Shown here one piece after another: positions 52,343 through 61,292 of a DNA stretch of 64,000 bases (its first letter is position 1; every line of letters begins with the position of its first letter). A program made the position numbers and the translations under genes. Under the pieces are notes generated by a model. It saw nothing but the letters and a program-made list of their open reading frames with translations. It was not told where the DNA came from and searched no databases. The stretch is from Collinsella sp. An2 (GTDB lineage: Bacteria > Actinomycetota > Coriobacteriia > Coriobacteriales > Coriobacteriaceae): contig NZ_NFJW01000006.1 of NCBI RefSeq assembly GCF_002160065.1, positions 32,001-96,000 of the forward strand, in the 5' to 3' direction.

Positions 52343-55300
52343 CTAGGCGTCCCTTCTGGTAAATCCAAACGGATGGTTGAATGCACAGCGCGAGGCGGGT
52401 TCCTCCACGGCGGAGACGACGCCATGCGCAAGGTCGTCGAAACGGTCGGCGATGCTGCTCTCCACGCGGTCAAGCAGCTCGTCGAATGTCATGCTGCCGC
52501 CGTCGGCATCGGGAAAACCGTGGCTGAGCCCCGGGATGCGGCCATCGCCCTTCTCCTCTTCTACAAGCTCCTCCGACGCCGCGCCGACGATCTTGGGCGG
52601 ACGCTCCTTGGTAACCATATAGAGCGCCGCACGGACATCGAGCCCCAGGGCACGGCGCAGCGCCTGCGCATAGATGAGCGTCTGCGTGTGCTCCGGCAGC
52701 CACCGCGGGTCATCGGCGGGAACGGAACCGTCCTTGAGGGGAAGCGTGGGATCTTTAAGTGCAAACTGGCGTGCGCCGGTGCGATGCTTGTAGTCGATCA
52801 CCACGGCGCGGCCCTCCGCATCCACATCCACGCGGTCGATGCGCCCGCCAAGCGGCATGCCGGCATACGAGACATCCAGATCGTTGAACGCGTACTCCAA
52901 ATACGCCGGCGCAAACGGCGTCAAGGTGCGCGCCTCAAGACGGACGACTCGTTCCAGCAGCGAAAGAATCTCGTCGACCGCAGCTTCCTCGGTTGCGGAC
53001 TGGGGAATGAGCGCTGCGGAGCTCGAGGTCTTGTTGCGCCGATGCTCCTCGCGCACCGCCTCGAAGACGTTTGCCAGACGCGCAAGGCATGCGTCGAGGT
53101 TCTCGGGAGTTACGCGCGGCACGCCGTCGTCGGCAAGCTCCGTGTGGAAGCGATACAACACGTCGTGGACGAAATTGCCCTTTTCCATGTTTCCAAAGCC
53201 CGCGTCGATCGTCTGAGGGCGAACGCGCGATGACATGAACCAGCAGAGGGGACACGTCGCGTAACTCTCGATCTGCGATGCCGAGAACTGCCGCGGCTCG
53301 AGCCGCTCGGTGCCGTCCGCGTCGCATACCCGCCGCTTGAGCACAAGATACGGAATGGCGTCTTCGCTCAGACGCTGAGGAGGCTCGCACGTAACCCGGC
53401 GACGGACCAGGCCCATCGCACCCGCATCGTCGAGGTTTTGAACGATGTCCCCTTCGCCCACCGAACGCTTTGGCGCCGCATCGCCCGCACGGGCGGCAAG
53501 CTCCGTCCAAATGGCCGCCGGGTAGCGGTCCTTGGCCTGGCGATCGTGTGTGACGCGGGCGAACGTCGCTTGCCCTACCGCCTGCAGCACACACGCGGTA
53601 CGGGCCCGCAAGAGCGCCGCAGGCTCAATGGAGATGGTCTCGGCGCCCAGCTCGGCAGCCAAGGTCGCAAGCGGACCGTCGGCGTGTGCAAGCGGGTAGC
53701 TCTGCACATCGACGTCGGCAAAAAACGCCGCAGACGCTGCCCCCGCAGGACGCCAGGCAGCGTCGGCGAGCGTAAGGAACTCGGCGTGGCCGCACGGCTC
53801 GCCCTCAGGCACGCAGTCCATTGAAACCGAGACGGCTATACCGTCGAGCACGGTACATGCCACCGCCTGCGAGACGCCAAGACGATGTGCGAGGTCGCCC
53901 ACGACCTCGAGCGCTCGCGAAATCGCCGCACGCTCGACGGAGGCGCGTAGGCGCCCGGCGTCGGCGCCCCATGCCGAGGCGGGCAGAAGGTCGACCTGCG
54001 CGAGCAGGGTCTTGAGCGCAGTCACCGGCCGCCCCTGGCGCACGGCCTGAAACACGTCGGCGCAGATAGCGGGAACGTCGGCCCACGGAGACGTGGCGTC
54101 CAGGTGCTTGCGCTGCGCACGCTGCCGCCCCTGCACCGACTGGAGCTGCCGCATCACGCCTTCGGGCGTAAGCGACCGGTCGCCGCGGATCTTCTTGTCA
54201 AATGCGCGCGCAAGCGAGGCCTCCACCCCCGAAAGGGGCGAGTAAAGCCAGTCGGTGAGCTCCGGCGCAGGCCACCACTCGGACGCGCCGCCCCGGCCTG
54301 CCTCCGCATCTGCCATGCGGCGTGCGAGGTCCATAAGCGCCATGAAGTTCGTGCCGGCAGAAGTCTGCGAAAAGCGCACGAAGCCCGTCGCATGCCCCGC
54401 AATCCCCCGCACGGCAAGGCGCGGGGCAATATCTTCGAGCAGCTCGGCAGGCCGGGGCGCCACCACGGCGACCGAGGGAACGCCATCCGCCTTGCCTGCG
54501 GCATCACGCGCAAGTTCGGCAATGTCTACGGCATATGCCTCCGAGCGCGCGTGGGGCCCGGCGACCTCGAGAAACGAGACCGCGCCGACATCCCCGCACG
54601 CGCCCGCCGCATCGCCGTCCGACTGCATGGACACGCGCTCGACAGTGCACCCACGCTTGGAGAACTCGCGCTCAAGCTCCTCTGCAAACGGCTCTTCCCC
54701 GTCGCAGAGCATGACGGTCACGTCCCCCACCGCAGAGATAGCGGCAAGCAGGCGCACCAGATAGCCGGAAAGAGAGAGGACGCCGCGCAGCGTAACCGAG
54801 CGCAGCCGAGAAGGGACATGGGCCGGATCGGCCGCGGCAAGCTCAAGGGCAAGCTGCTCGGCCGCCTCCGATGCTTCGATGAGACCCAGGTGTTCTAGGC
54901 GCTCGCGATAGGCTGCAACCACACGTGCCACGGCCTCGTTCGCAGCGCTGTCGGACACCCCCGCGACGCCATCAGCCGACGCGCCCGAGGTCGCGTTCCC
55001 CAGGTGGGGAGCATGATCGCGGGCCATACGGGCAATCATCCGGACGGTTCCGGGATTTTTCCTGAGAGGGGCAAGCGCGTCATCTGCGACGCCGTCGACG
55101 ATCTCTGCGATTATCAGCTGCCGCTCGATGTCGCGCACCATATGGCGCCCATCGCTCAACAACTCCCAGAGCGATTCCAGCCATGAAGCCGGTGTAAGCA
55201 CGTCTATACCTACGCCATGTCCCGCGTCGGCAAGTTCGCGCCGCGCGCGCTCGCGCGCCGCATAGGCAGGCACAAGCAGCGTGGACGTTTCCACGCCGCT

Positions 55301-55369
55301 CGCAAGGATGTCCATCTCCCGCGCGGTGAGCCCTGCGCCAGAGCCGGTCTCTAGGATTCGGATCGCCAT
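52343..55369 (-). CDS. addB: AddB-type nuclease subunit
   Basis: A 1008-aa protein with an inactive UvrD-like N-terminal part (GSGAGLTAREMDIL in place of a Walker A) and a RecB-fold nuclease at the C-terminus: FSASQIESYATCPLCWFMSSRVRP near 710 opens the domain with two of the Cys used for the iron-sulfur cluster. GNFVHDVLYRFHTEL, GGRIDRVDVD and AVVIDYKHRTG near 858 form the active site, and HTQTLIYAQALR closes it. The first gene of an addB-addA operon. Confidence 0.88.
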   Translation of the reverse strand: MAIRILETGSGAGLTAREMDILASGVETSTLLVPAYAARERARRELADAGHGVGIDVLTPASWLESLWELLSDGRHMVRDIERQLIIAEIVDGVADDALAPLRKNPGTVRMIARMARDHAPHLGNATSGASADGVAGVSDSAANEAVARVVAAYRERLEHLGLIEASEAAEQLALELAAADPAHVPSRLRSVTLRGVLSLSGYLVRLLAAISAVGDVTVMLCDGEEPFAEELEREFSKRGCTVERVSMQSDGDAAGACGDVGAVSFLEVAGPHARSEAYAVDIAELARDAAGKADGVPSVAVVAPRPAELLEDIAPRLAVRGIAGHATGFVRFSQTSAGTNFMALMDLARRMADAEAGRGGASEWWPAPELTDWLYSPLSGVEASLARAFDKKIRGDRSLTPEGVMRQLQSVQGRQRAQRKHLDATSPWADVPAICADVFQAVRQGRPVTALKTLLAQVDLLPASAWGADAGRLRASVERAAISRALEVVGDLAHRLGVSQAVACTVLDGIAVSVSMDCVPEGEPCGHAEFLTLADAAWRPAGAASAAFFADVDVQSYPLAHADGPLATLAAELGAETISIEPAALLRARTACVLQAVGQATFARVTHDRQAKDRYPAAIWTELAARAGDAAPKRSVGEGDIVQNLDDAGAMGLVRRRVTCEPPQRLSEDAIPYLVLKRRVCDADGTERLEPRQFSASQIESYATCPLCWFMSSRVRPQTIDAGFGNMEKGNFVHDVLYRFHTELADDGVPRVTPENLDACLARLANVFEAVREEHRRNKTSSSAALIPQSATEEAAVDEILSLLERVVRLEARTLTPFAPAYLEYAFNDLDVSYAGMPLGGRIDRVDVDAEGRAVVIDYKHRTGARQFALKDPTLPLKDGSVPADDPRWLPEHTQTLIYAQALRRALGLDVRAALYMVTKERPPKIVGAASEELVEEEKGDGRIPGLSHGFPDADGGSMTFDELLDRVESSIADRFDDLAHGVVSAVEEPASRCAFNHPFGFTRRDA

Positions 55370-55509
55370 GGTCCTCCATTCACGTCGTATCCGAATCTTA
55401 TCCTACCTGCCCGTGCGGACACGAAGACGGAGCGCATATGCCCGCAGACGCTGGACTCTAGATTGGCGCCGGCGGCTCGGGCGCTTCTGCCCCAGCGCAG
55501 GCAAACGCC

Positions 55510-56025
55510 CTACGAGACGGCCTTCTCCATGATGTAGTCGTCCATGATGAAGCCCTCACCAATCGGAGTCTCAACAGAGTCGATCGTGGCAAACCCCGTG
55601 CCGCGGTATGCCCGGACACCGAGCTCGTTGTGCTTGTTTACCGTGAGGTGCATGGCTCGAAGGCCGCGCTCGCGGCACAGGCGCTCGTAGAACTCCACGA
55701 CCGCGCGAGCATACCCCCGCCCGCGCTCGGCAGCCAAAAGGTAGATCTTGGAGATGAAGAAGCGGTTCGTCTCGGGTTCTACGTGTCCTCCCGTATAGCC
55801 CACGACATGGCCGTCTTCGGCACAGATAAACCAATACTCGTAGTCGTGCTCGGCCATGTCTCGGCGAATGGCGTCAAGCGACTGAAACTGCGCAACCATG
55901 TACTCGGTCTGGTCTGCTCCGATGAGCGCCGGCCAATACTCACGCCAGATGCCACCCGCAAGCTCCGCGAGCCGCTCCTGGTCTTCCGGCGTTTTCACAG
56001 CTTCAAACGACGTCTTGACGGTCAT
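55510..56025 (-). CDS. GNAT N-acetyltransferase
   Basis: A 171-aa acetyltransferase. The acetyl-CoA site is ISKIYLLAAERGRGYARAVVEFYERL, followed by LRAMHLTVNKHNELGVRAYRGTGFATIDSVETPIGEGFIMDDYIMEK, typical of the spermidine/spermine or protein N-acetyltransferase group. ATG 56025 has GGGGGAA upstream. Substrate unknown. Monocistronic. Confidence 0.9.
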   Translation of the reverse strand: MTVKTSFEAVKTPEDQERLAELAGGIWREYWPALIGADQTEYMVAQFQSLDAIRRDMAEHDYEYWFICAEDGHVVGYTGGHVEPETNRFFISKIYLLAAERGRGYARAVVEFYERLCRERGLRAMHLTVNKHNELGVRAYRGTGFATIDSVETPIGEGFIMDDYIMEKAVS

Positions 56026-56118
56026 GCGCGTTCCCCCTGTATGGCTCGGTCCATTGTTCCAGAGGTCTATGGTACCGCCACACCGACCGGGAAACGCCGC
56101 GCGGCCCTTTTCTGGCGC

Positions 56119-56181
56119 TACTCGCCGTCTTATTACTCGCCGTCCTGTCGCTCGCCGTCCTCTGTGTTACTCGCCGTCCTC
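56119..56181. repeat. Short tandem repeat at the 3' end of the TrpR-like gene
   Basis: ACTCGCCGTC or GCTCGCCGTC recurs at 56120, 56135, 56150 and 56169 (15, 15 and 19 bases apart). The copy at 56169 encodes the last codons and the stop of the TrpR-like gene; the others lie behind it. Likely slipped-strand duplication. Confidence 0.7.
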
Positions 56182-56466
56182 AAGCTTGATGAGTATGCGG
56201 CGGTATCCTCCGTATTCGCCGTTGAGCGCCTTCGAGACGCGGCTCACCGTGGTGGACGACGCGCCGGTGCGCGCCTGGACCTGTACATAGGGCTCCCCTT
56301 CGTCCAGATAACGCGCCACCTGGAGTCGCTGGGCAAAATCGCACACCTCGCGCGGGGTGCAGAGGTCGGTGAGAAACGCTTCGATGTCCTGCTCGGTCTC
56401 AAGCAGCGAGAACGCATGCACGAGCTGGCTGACGTCAGGCCGATCAAACATCGCATCAATATTCAT
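56167..56466 (-). CDS. YerC/YecD-type TrpR-like regulator
   Basis: A 99-aa protein of the TrpR-YerC/YecD group: LVHAFSLLETEQDIEAFLTDLCTPREVCDFAQRLQVARYLDEGEPYVQVQARTGASSTTVSRVSKAL. The helix-turn-helix VQARTGASSTTVSRV matches the TrpR DNA-binding motif; the tryptophan pocket is not evident. It stands alone, and its target is unknown. The 3' end lies in a short tandem repeat. Confidence 0.92.
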   Translation of the reverse strand: MNIDAMFDRPDVSQLVHAFSLLETEQDIEAFLTDLCTPREVCDFAQRLQVARYLDEGEPYVQVQARTGASSTTVSRVSKALNGEYGGYRRILIKLEDGE

Positions 56467-56736
56467 CAGAGACCGCCAAATCCACTAGAAATGTACATAT
56501 AAGATACCTTCGAATAGCCGATATAGCGAAATCTATGCACGCTTTATCGAACTAAACCGGGCCGGGGAGCAGTGTATCATAGCCAGGCGTCAAGCCAAGC
56601 ACGTCTCTGCGAGCGGTCACATTTGTCTGGCTCGCGCACAAAGAATCTCCCCAACATGTTCTCCGAAGGCAAGCGCAATCTTGCACAGGGCTTCTGTGGT
56701 CGCGAGGGATCCACCGCGCGATCCGCCGCGCGAAAC

Positions 56737-57801
56737 CTAGAACCGCGGCAGCGTGGGAACGATGGACAGGGCGTCGGCGATGCCGCTGGTCCAGCTCACC
56801 TGGTCGCGGTCGTCTATAAGCACGGCCTCTACGCCGGGAAGCCCCTCGATAAACGCCACCGCGTCGCGCGCACCCAGCATGAAGGCCGTCGTGGACCATC
56901 CGTCGCAGTCCATCGACCGCTCGGCCACGATGGTGGCGCTCACCACATCGGTCTGCGCAGGCATGCCGGTACGCGGATCCAGGATGTGATGATAGGTGAT
57001 GCCGCCGCGCGTAAAGCTGCGTTCCTGGATGCCGCTCGTCACGACCGACCCCGACACGAGTTTGACCACCGCGCGGTTGTGAGACGCATCCCACGGGTTC
57101 ACGATGCCCACCTTCCAAGGCGACCCGGCATGCACCGGAGGACGATGGGCGTCGTCGCGCGGCCTTCCCCCGCGCACAAGCACATTACCTCCCAGATTCA
57201 TGGCGAAGCGCTTGACGCCGTGCTCTTCCAGCAGGCGAGCCAGGTCGTCGGCAATGTACCCTTTCGCTACACCGCCCAAGTCGAGGATGGTCTCCGGGTC
57301 GTCGATGGCAAGTGTGGGCATGTCGCCGCGCTTCCCTAGAACGATGTGCTGAAAGCCCACGTGGGGCAGCGCGCGGGCAAGCGACAGATGCGAGGGCACC
57401 ACGCCGGTATGGAAATCCCACAGCGACGTTACCGTGCCCATGGTAATGTCGAAAAGACCTCGGCTGCCTTCGCAGTACCCCAGGGCAAGGCGTACAAGCT
57501 CGGCCGTTTCGGACGAGACTACAACGGGCTCGGGAGATGCGGCGTGCGCCCGAGCAATGTCCGAATCGGGGCGGGTGCGTGAAAACGCATGCTCGAAGAA
57601 CAGGCAGCGGTCGCGAAAAGCAAGCAGCGCCTCGTCGATACGGCGCACGACCGCAGAGTCGCGGAGGTCCTCACCGTCAGAGGCATAGCCATGCACATGC
57701 ACGCACGTGTTGAAGATAAAAAACGAGATGACCCGCGAGGCATCTGCGCCCTCGACGGGCTCTGCCGTTGTCGCATCTCCATACAGGTATGTCTGCTGCA
57801 T
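56737..57801 (-). CDS. apbE: FAD:protein FMN transferase ApbE
   Basis: A 354-aa flavin transferase that attaches FMN covalently to Thr of Rnf/Nqr or flavocytochrome-like partners. Signature segments: FEHAFSRTRPDSDI, GLFDITMGTVTSLWDF, DLGGVAKGYIADDLA, SGIQERSFTRGGITYHHILDPRTGMPA and MDCDGWSTTAFMLG with the metal-binding Asp. ATG 57801 follows GGAGGGG. No signal peptide is evident, suggesting a cytoplasmic form. A flavinylated client gene is not in the window. Confidence 0.92.
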   Translation of the reverse strand: MQQTYLYGDATTAEPVEGADASRVISFFIFNTCVHVHGYASDGEDLRDSAVVRRIDEALLAFRDRCLFFEHAFSRTRPDSDIARAHAASPEPVVVSSETAELVRLALGYCEGSRGLFDITMGTVTSLWDFHTGVVPSHLSLARALPHVGFQHIVLGKRGDMPTLAIDDPETILDLGGVAKGYIADDLARLLEEHGVKRFAMNLGGNVLVRGGRPRDDAHRPPVHAGSPWKVGIVNPWDASHNRAVVKLVSGSVVTSGIQERSFTRGGITYHHILDPRTGMPAQTDVVSATIVAERSMDCDGWSTTAFMLGARDAVAFIEGLPGVEAVLIDDRDQVSWTSGIADALSIVPTLPRF

Positions 57802-57967
57802 AGCCCCTCCACCCTTGTGCCGTGCTACGGCCGATGCCACTTTGTGTGCCCGCCGTGAATCATGCCTGGGTAGGGCATAATCGGGGGCGACGCACCGAGC
57901 CGGTGCGTAACCTTGCCATCATAGCGCGCCCAACACGGGCACCGCCCATCGAGGGAGGACGTCCCCC

Positions 57968-58333
57968 ATGAGATTTCTGCTGAACTGGATCGTCACGTCG
58001 CTTGCCGTTTCGGTCGCCGCGTTTATTGTTCCGGGCATCATGCCGTTTGGGCCAGTTGACGCCTGGGTTTGCTTCGCATTCACCGGCCTGTTCCTAGGCA
58101 TTGTGAACTCGCTGGTCAAGCCGCTTGTCTCGTTTATCTCCCTACCGGTGACCATCATGACGCTCGGCATCTTCCAGCTGGTTGTGAATAGCTTCATGCT
58201 GGAGCTCGCGGGATGGCTCTCGGTCAATCTGCTGGGCGCGGGCATTGCCATCGAGGGCTTTTGGTCGGCGTTCTTTGGCGGCATCATCGTGAGCATTATG
58301 TGCTCGATTCTGGGTATCGCCACTAAGAACTAA
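57968..58333 (+). CDS. YvlD-family (phage holin IV-like) membrane protein
   Basis: A 121-aa protein with four hydrophobic segments: FLLNWIVTSLAVSVAAFIVPGI, FTGLFLGIVNSLVKPLVSFIS, VTIMTLGIFQLVVNSFMLEL and FWSAFFGGIIVSIMCSILGI. The NSLVKPL and LxLPVTIMTLGxFxLVxNxxML blocks are the YvlD signature. GGAGGACG precedes ATG 57968. The holin name is historical; nothing phage-like is nearby. Role unknown, possibly in envelope stress. Confidence 0.9.
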   Translation: MRFLLNWIVTSLAVSVAAFIVPGIMPFGPVDAWVCFAFTGLFLGIVNSLVKPLVSFISLPVTIMTLGIFQLVVNSFMLELAGWLSVNLLGAGIAIEGFWSAFFGGIIVSIMCSILGIATKN

Positions 58334-58426
58334 CCCAAGGACTTGGCGCGGGTGCTGATAGGGTTGAACTGCGTCACGGAACTTGGACGCATTGAGTCGT
58401 AACTGCCGTGAGCATGCCAAAGATCT

Positions 58427-58663
58427 CGTTAGCGCGTCGGGGACCTTAGTAACACCGCCCGCGCATTCCGCCGTGCCGGGGAGGCCCGGCCGCACCGTCC
58501 GGCTCCTCCGCCGTGCCGGGGGACCTCGACAGTGCTGTCCGGTTCCTCCGCCGCGCCGGGGGACTTGACAGTACTACCCGGCTCCTCCGCCGTATCGAGG
58601 GACCTCGGCAGCACCGTCCGGGCCTTCCTCCGTTCCTGGGAGGCTCGCGAAAGCATCACGCGG
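58427..58663. repeat. 40-bp GC-rich tandem repeat array, about 6 imperfect copies
   Basis: Units start near 58462, 58503, 58543, 58582 and 58622 (41, 40, 39, 40 bases), built as CTCCTCCGCCGTGCCGGGGG then a variable ACCTCGACAGTGCTGTCCGG. A weaker copy precedes at 58427. The period is not a multiple of three and no start signal is seen, so it is taken as non-coding. Confidence 0.8.
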
Positions 58664-58734
58664 ACCTTCCGACGCAGGAATTATGCGCGCTCTCGGCGCC
58701 CTCCAAGAGCCACGAGGCAGAAAATGGAACCCTA

Positions 58735-58888
58735 TGTGTGCAAGATCGGCCGTTTTGTACGACTGAAATCTCACATCCAGCCCCGGACAGGTTTTTCGGC
58801 ATCAAAACACCTGGTAAGCACATGCATAAAGAAGCTTTGAAACTGTATATCGAAATCATGTCGTACAAAACGCCAAGTTTTACACACA
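58735..58888. repeat. 154-bp inverted-repeat element, family C
   Basis: Arms 58735-58763 and 58860-58888: a perfect 13-bp pair CGTTTTGTACGAC/GTCGTACAAAACG, extended outward with mismatches to TGTGTG/CACACA. The interior is AT-rich compared with its surroundings. Same architecture as the elements at 12888 and 30422 but different sequence. Confidence 0.7.
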
Positions 58889-59113
58889 ATAAAGCTCTTT
58901 TGGGACCTCTTGAGTGCAGCACCCGAGAAAGGATGGACCGAAGGGGCACCCCGAACCGGCAACCCAGAACCACGCGACCTGATGGCGGACCCGAGTCGCG
59001 CAACCTGGCGACAGGCCCGCGCCGCGCGGCGCGGCGGCGATTCGTTGACGGCGGCACCGGCAGCTCCCTGGGTACGCCCGCGGCACCTTCCTCATACGAA
59101 ATCGCGCTCCCCG

Positions 59114-59335
59114 TGCGCGAATCACGTGCTCCGCTCTCGAGTTGCGTACCCCGTTTTCAAGTTGCGTACGCCTGACGAAAGTTGCGTGCACGCTTTCAAA
59201 ATTGCGAGTGCGATTCGTCCAAAACTCCTCACTTTTGAAGGTGAAAATGGCCGATACCCTCTACCAACTTTAAAAGCGCGCACGCAACTCGAGAACAGGG
59301 TACGCAACTCGGGTATGGGGCACGTAACCTGGAGG
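59114..59335. repeat. 21-bp tandem repeats with inverted copies
   Basis: Five 21-bp units (59114-59218) share AGTTGCGTACCCCG or variants; after a 55-base spacer about three units recur inverted (59275-59335, CACGCAACTCG, TACGCAACTCG, CACGTAACCTG), 20 bases apart. The whole could fold into a long imperfect stem. Confidence 0.75.
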
Positions 59336-59397
59336 GGAAATGGACGAGAGGATGGACGTCTCCCGGAACAAAACGGGTCCGGAGCCGCAAAACTGGT

Positions 59398-59566
59398 CGG
59401 TAGCCGGCCATATGAACGCTTGGCATCCGCAGTCGCGCGTAGGCCCGCGCGCAAGCAGTTGCAGCCCCATGCGTGGACAGCCATAGTCCCGCGCTTCGAT
59501 AGCTGCCTGCCCTATGCGCGAGTGCCGCGAGCTCGTGCGCGGCAACCGGCCATATGAGCGTTTGAC
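59398..59566. repeat. Pair of direct repeats in the gene-free island
   Basis: The stretch containing CCGGCCATATGAACGCTTGGC at 59398-59423 recurs as CCGGCCATATGAGCGTTTGAC at 59540-59566, 142 bases apart. No gene lies between. Both copies include the same ATATG core. Confidence 0.6.
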
Positions 59567-59721
59567 GCCCACGGGCGTCCGCAGCCCCGCTCGTCGACGT
59601 CCGCAAGGCGCCCGCAGCACACGCACAGTGAACCGCCGCCTCCATAAGACGTCCCGGCGTTTATCTATATCGTTTGTTCGATTCCCGACATGTGGGTTTG
59701 CAAAAGCTGAGAAAAACGCCC

Positions 59722-60141
59722 TTACAGCTGCGCTTCAGGCGCTTTGCAGAGGTCCGCCACCGTCACGTTGTCCAGATAGCCGCTGATACGCCGATCGAGC
59801 TCGACCCACATGGGATGAGTGGGGCAGTTTTGTAAGCGACCGCAGGTCAGGCAATCTTTCTCCAAGCAGGAGACCGGTGCGATGGTTCCCTCCGTGAGAC
59901 GAAGCACCTCGCCCACCGTGTAGAGCTCCGGCTCGCGGGTAAGGCGATACCCGCCTCCCTTGCCGCGCATGCCCGACAGCATGCCGCTGCGAACGAGTAC
60001 GGACAAAATATTCTCCAGGTACTTCTCGGAGATACCCTGCCGCTCGGCAACTTCCTTGAGCGGAACGCGCCCTGAACCCTGATGCCTGGCAAGATCGACC
60101 AGAACCCTCAGCGCATATCGTCCCTTGGTGGAAACTAGCAA
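59722..60141 (-). CDS. Rrf2-family (IscR/CymR-like) regulator
   Basis: A 139-aa winged-helix regulator: MLVSTKGRYALRVLVDLARH, LKEVAERQGISEKYLENILSVLVRSGMLSGMRGKGGGYRL. Cys92, Cys97, Cys100 and Cys106 with His109 match the spacing of an IscR-type [2Fe-2S] site, unlike Cys-free CymR. I place the start at TTG 60141 because GGGGG lies 8 bases upstream and the N-terminus then matches the family; an ATG 9 codons upstream is the alternative. Divergent from cysK-mnmA, which it probably regulates. Confidence 0.9.
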   Translation of the reverse strand: MLVSTKGRYALRVLVDLARHQGSGRVPLKEVAERQGISEKYLENILSVLVRSGMLSGMRGKGGGYRLTREPELYTVGEVLRLTEGTIAPVSCLEKDCLTCGRLQNCPTHPMWVELDRRISGYLDNVTVADLCKAPEAQL

Positions 60142-60245
60142 AACTAACACCCCCTTTACCATCTCAGAATATATCAGATATGCCCGCCGCACGACACACG
60201 ATGTGCGTTTCTGGCAAAGTGGTATCTTTTTTGTGCTCATTAATT

Positions 60246-60269
60246 CCTAGCTATTCGCTAGGGTATACT
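60246..60269 (+). promoter_or_regulatory. Palindromic operator overlapping the cysK promoter
   Basis: CCTAGC-TATTC-GCTAGG (60246-60262) abuts a -10 box TATACT (60264-60269). A regulator bound there would block the promoter. The divergent Rrf2 gene makes it the natural candidate. Confidence 0.55.
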
Positions 60270-60347
60270 GCGGAGCATCGCCTTCGTTGACCCGACGCGG
60301 GCGGGGCATGACAATACAGATAACCACCCTGACCTTGGGAGGAACCC

Positions 60348-61292
60348 ATGAGCAAGATCTACACGTCCATCGACCAACTCATCGGCAAGACACCCCTCTT
60401 GGAGCTCACGAACATCGAGCGCGAAGACGGCCTCTCGGCACGCGTGCTCGCCAAACTCGAGCTCTTCAACCCCGGCGGCTCCGCCAAGGACCGCATTGCC
60501 CTGTCCATGATCAACGCCGCCGAGGCCGCCGGCAAGCTGCGTCCGCACGAGGGCTACACCATCATCGAGCCCACGTCGGGCAACACGGGCATCGGCCTGG
60601 CATCGATTGCAGCCGCGCGCGGATACCGAGCCGTGATCGTCATGCCCGAGACCATGAGCATCGAGCGCCGCAAGCTCATGCTTGCCTACGGGGCAGAGCT
60701 CGTACTCACCCCCGGCTCCGAGGGCATGTCCGGCGCCATCGCGCGCGCCGAAGAGCTTGCCCGCGAGACGCCGAAGAGCATCATCGCCGGCCAGTTCGAC
60801 AACCCTGCTAACCCCGCGGCGCATCGCGCCACCACCGGCCCCGAGATCTGGAACGACACCGACGGCGACGTGGACATCTTCGTTGCCGGCGTGGGAACAG
60901 GCGGCGCTGTGACCGGCGTGGGCTCCTACCTGAAGGAGCGCAAGCCCGGCGTGCAGGTCGTCGCCGTGGAGCCGGCAGACTCCCCCGTCCTGTCGGGTGG
61001 CAAGCCCGGTCCTCACGGCATCCAGGGCATCGGCGCGGGATTCGTCCCCAAGGTGCTGGACACCTCCATCTACGACGAGGTCATGACCGTAACGAACGAT
61101 GAGGCCTACGCCGCGGCGCGCCGCATGGGCGCCACCGAAGGCGTGCTGGTGGGCATCTCCTCCGGCGCAGCCCTGCACGCGGCGATCGAGCTCGCGCGCC
61201 GACCCGAAAACGAGGGGAAGGCCATCGTCGCGTTTTTGGTGGACACCGGCGAGCGCTACCTCTCCACGCCGCTGTTCGCGCAGGAGGCGTAA
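60348..61292 (+). CDS. cysK: Cysteine synthase A (O-acetylserine sulfhydrylase)
   Basis: A 314-aa PLP enzyme making cysteine from O-acetylserine and sulfide. PLP Lys47 is in [12 protein letters not shown]; phosphate and substrate loops [22 protein letters not shown] and [10 protein letters not shown] are present; [11 protein letters not shown] is typical of CysK rather than cystathionine beta-synthase. GGGAGGAA precedes the ATG. Its TAA shares a base with the mnmA start (TAATG), so the two are translationally coupled. Confidence 0.97.
   Translation: MSKIYTSIDQLIGKTPLLELTNIEREDGLSARVLAKLELFNPGGSAKDRIALSMINAAEAAGKLRPHEGYTIIEPTSGNTGIGLASIAAARGYRAVIVMPETMSIERRKLMLAYGAELVLTPGSEGMSGAIARAEELARETPKSIIAGQFDNPANPAAHRATTGPEIWNDTDGDVDIFVAGVGTGGAVTGVGSYLKERKPGVQVVAVEPADSPVLSGGKPGPHGIQGIGAGFVPKVLDTSIYDEVMTVTNDEAYAAARRMGATEGVLVGISSGAALHAAIELARRPENEGKAIVAFLVDTGERYLSTPLFAQEA

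Noticed and set aside
57968-58333. Holin of a prophage
   Set aside because: The YvlD family is a chromosomal membrane protein group and no lysis or phage structural genes surround it.
59114-59218. 21-bp repeats as a CRISPR array or plasmid iterons
   Set aside because: There are no spacers and no replication initiator gene; copies diverge and are followed by inverted units.
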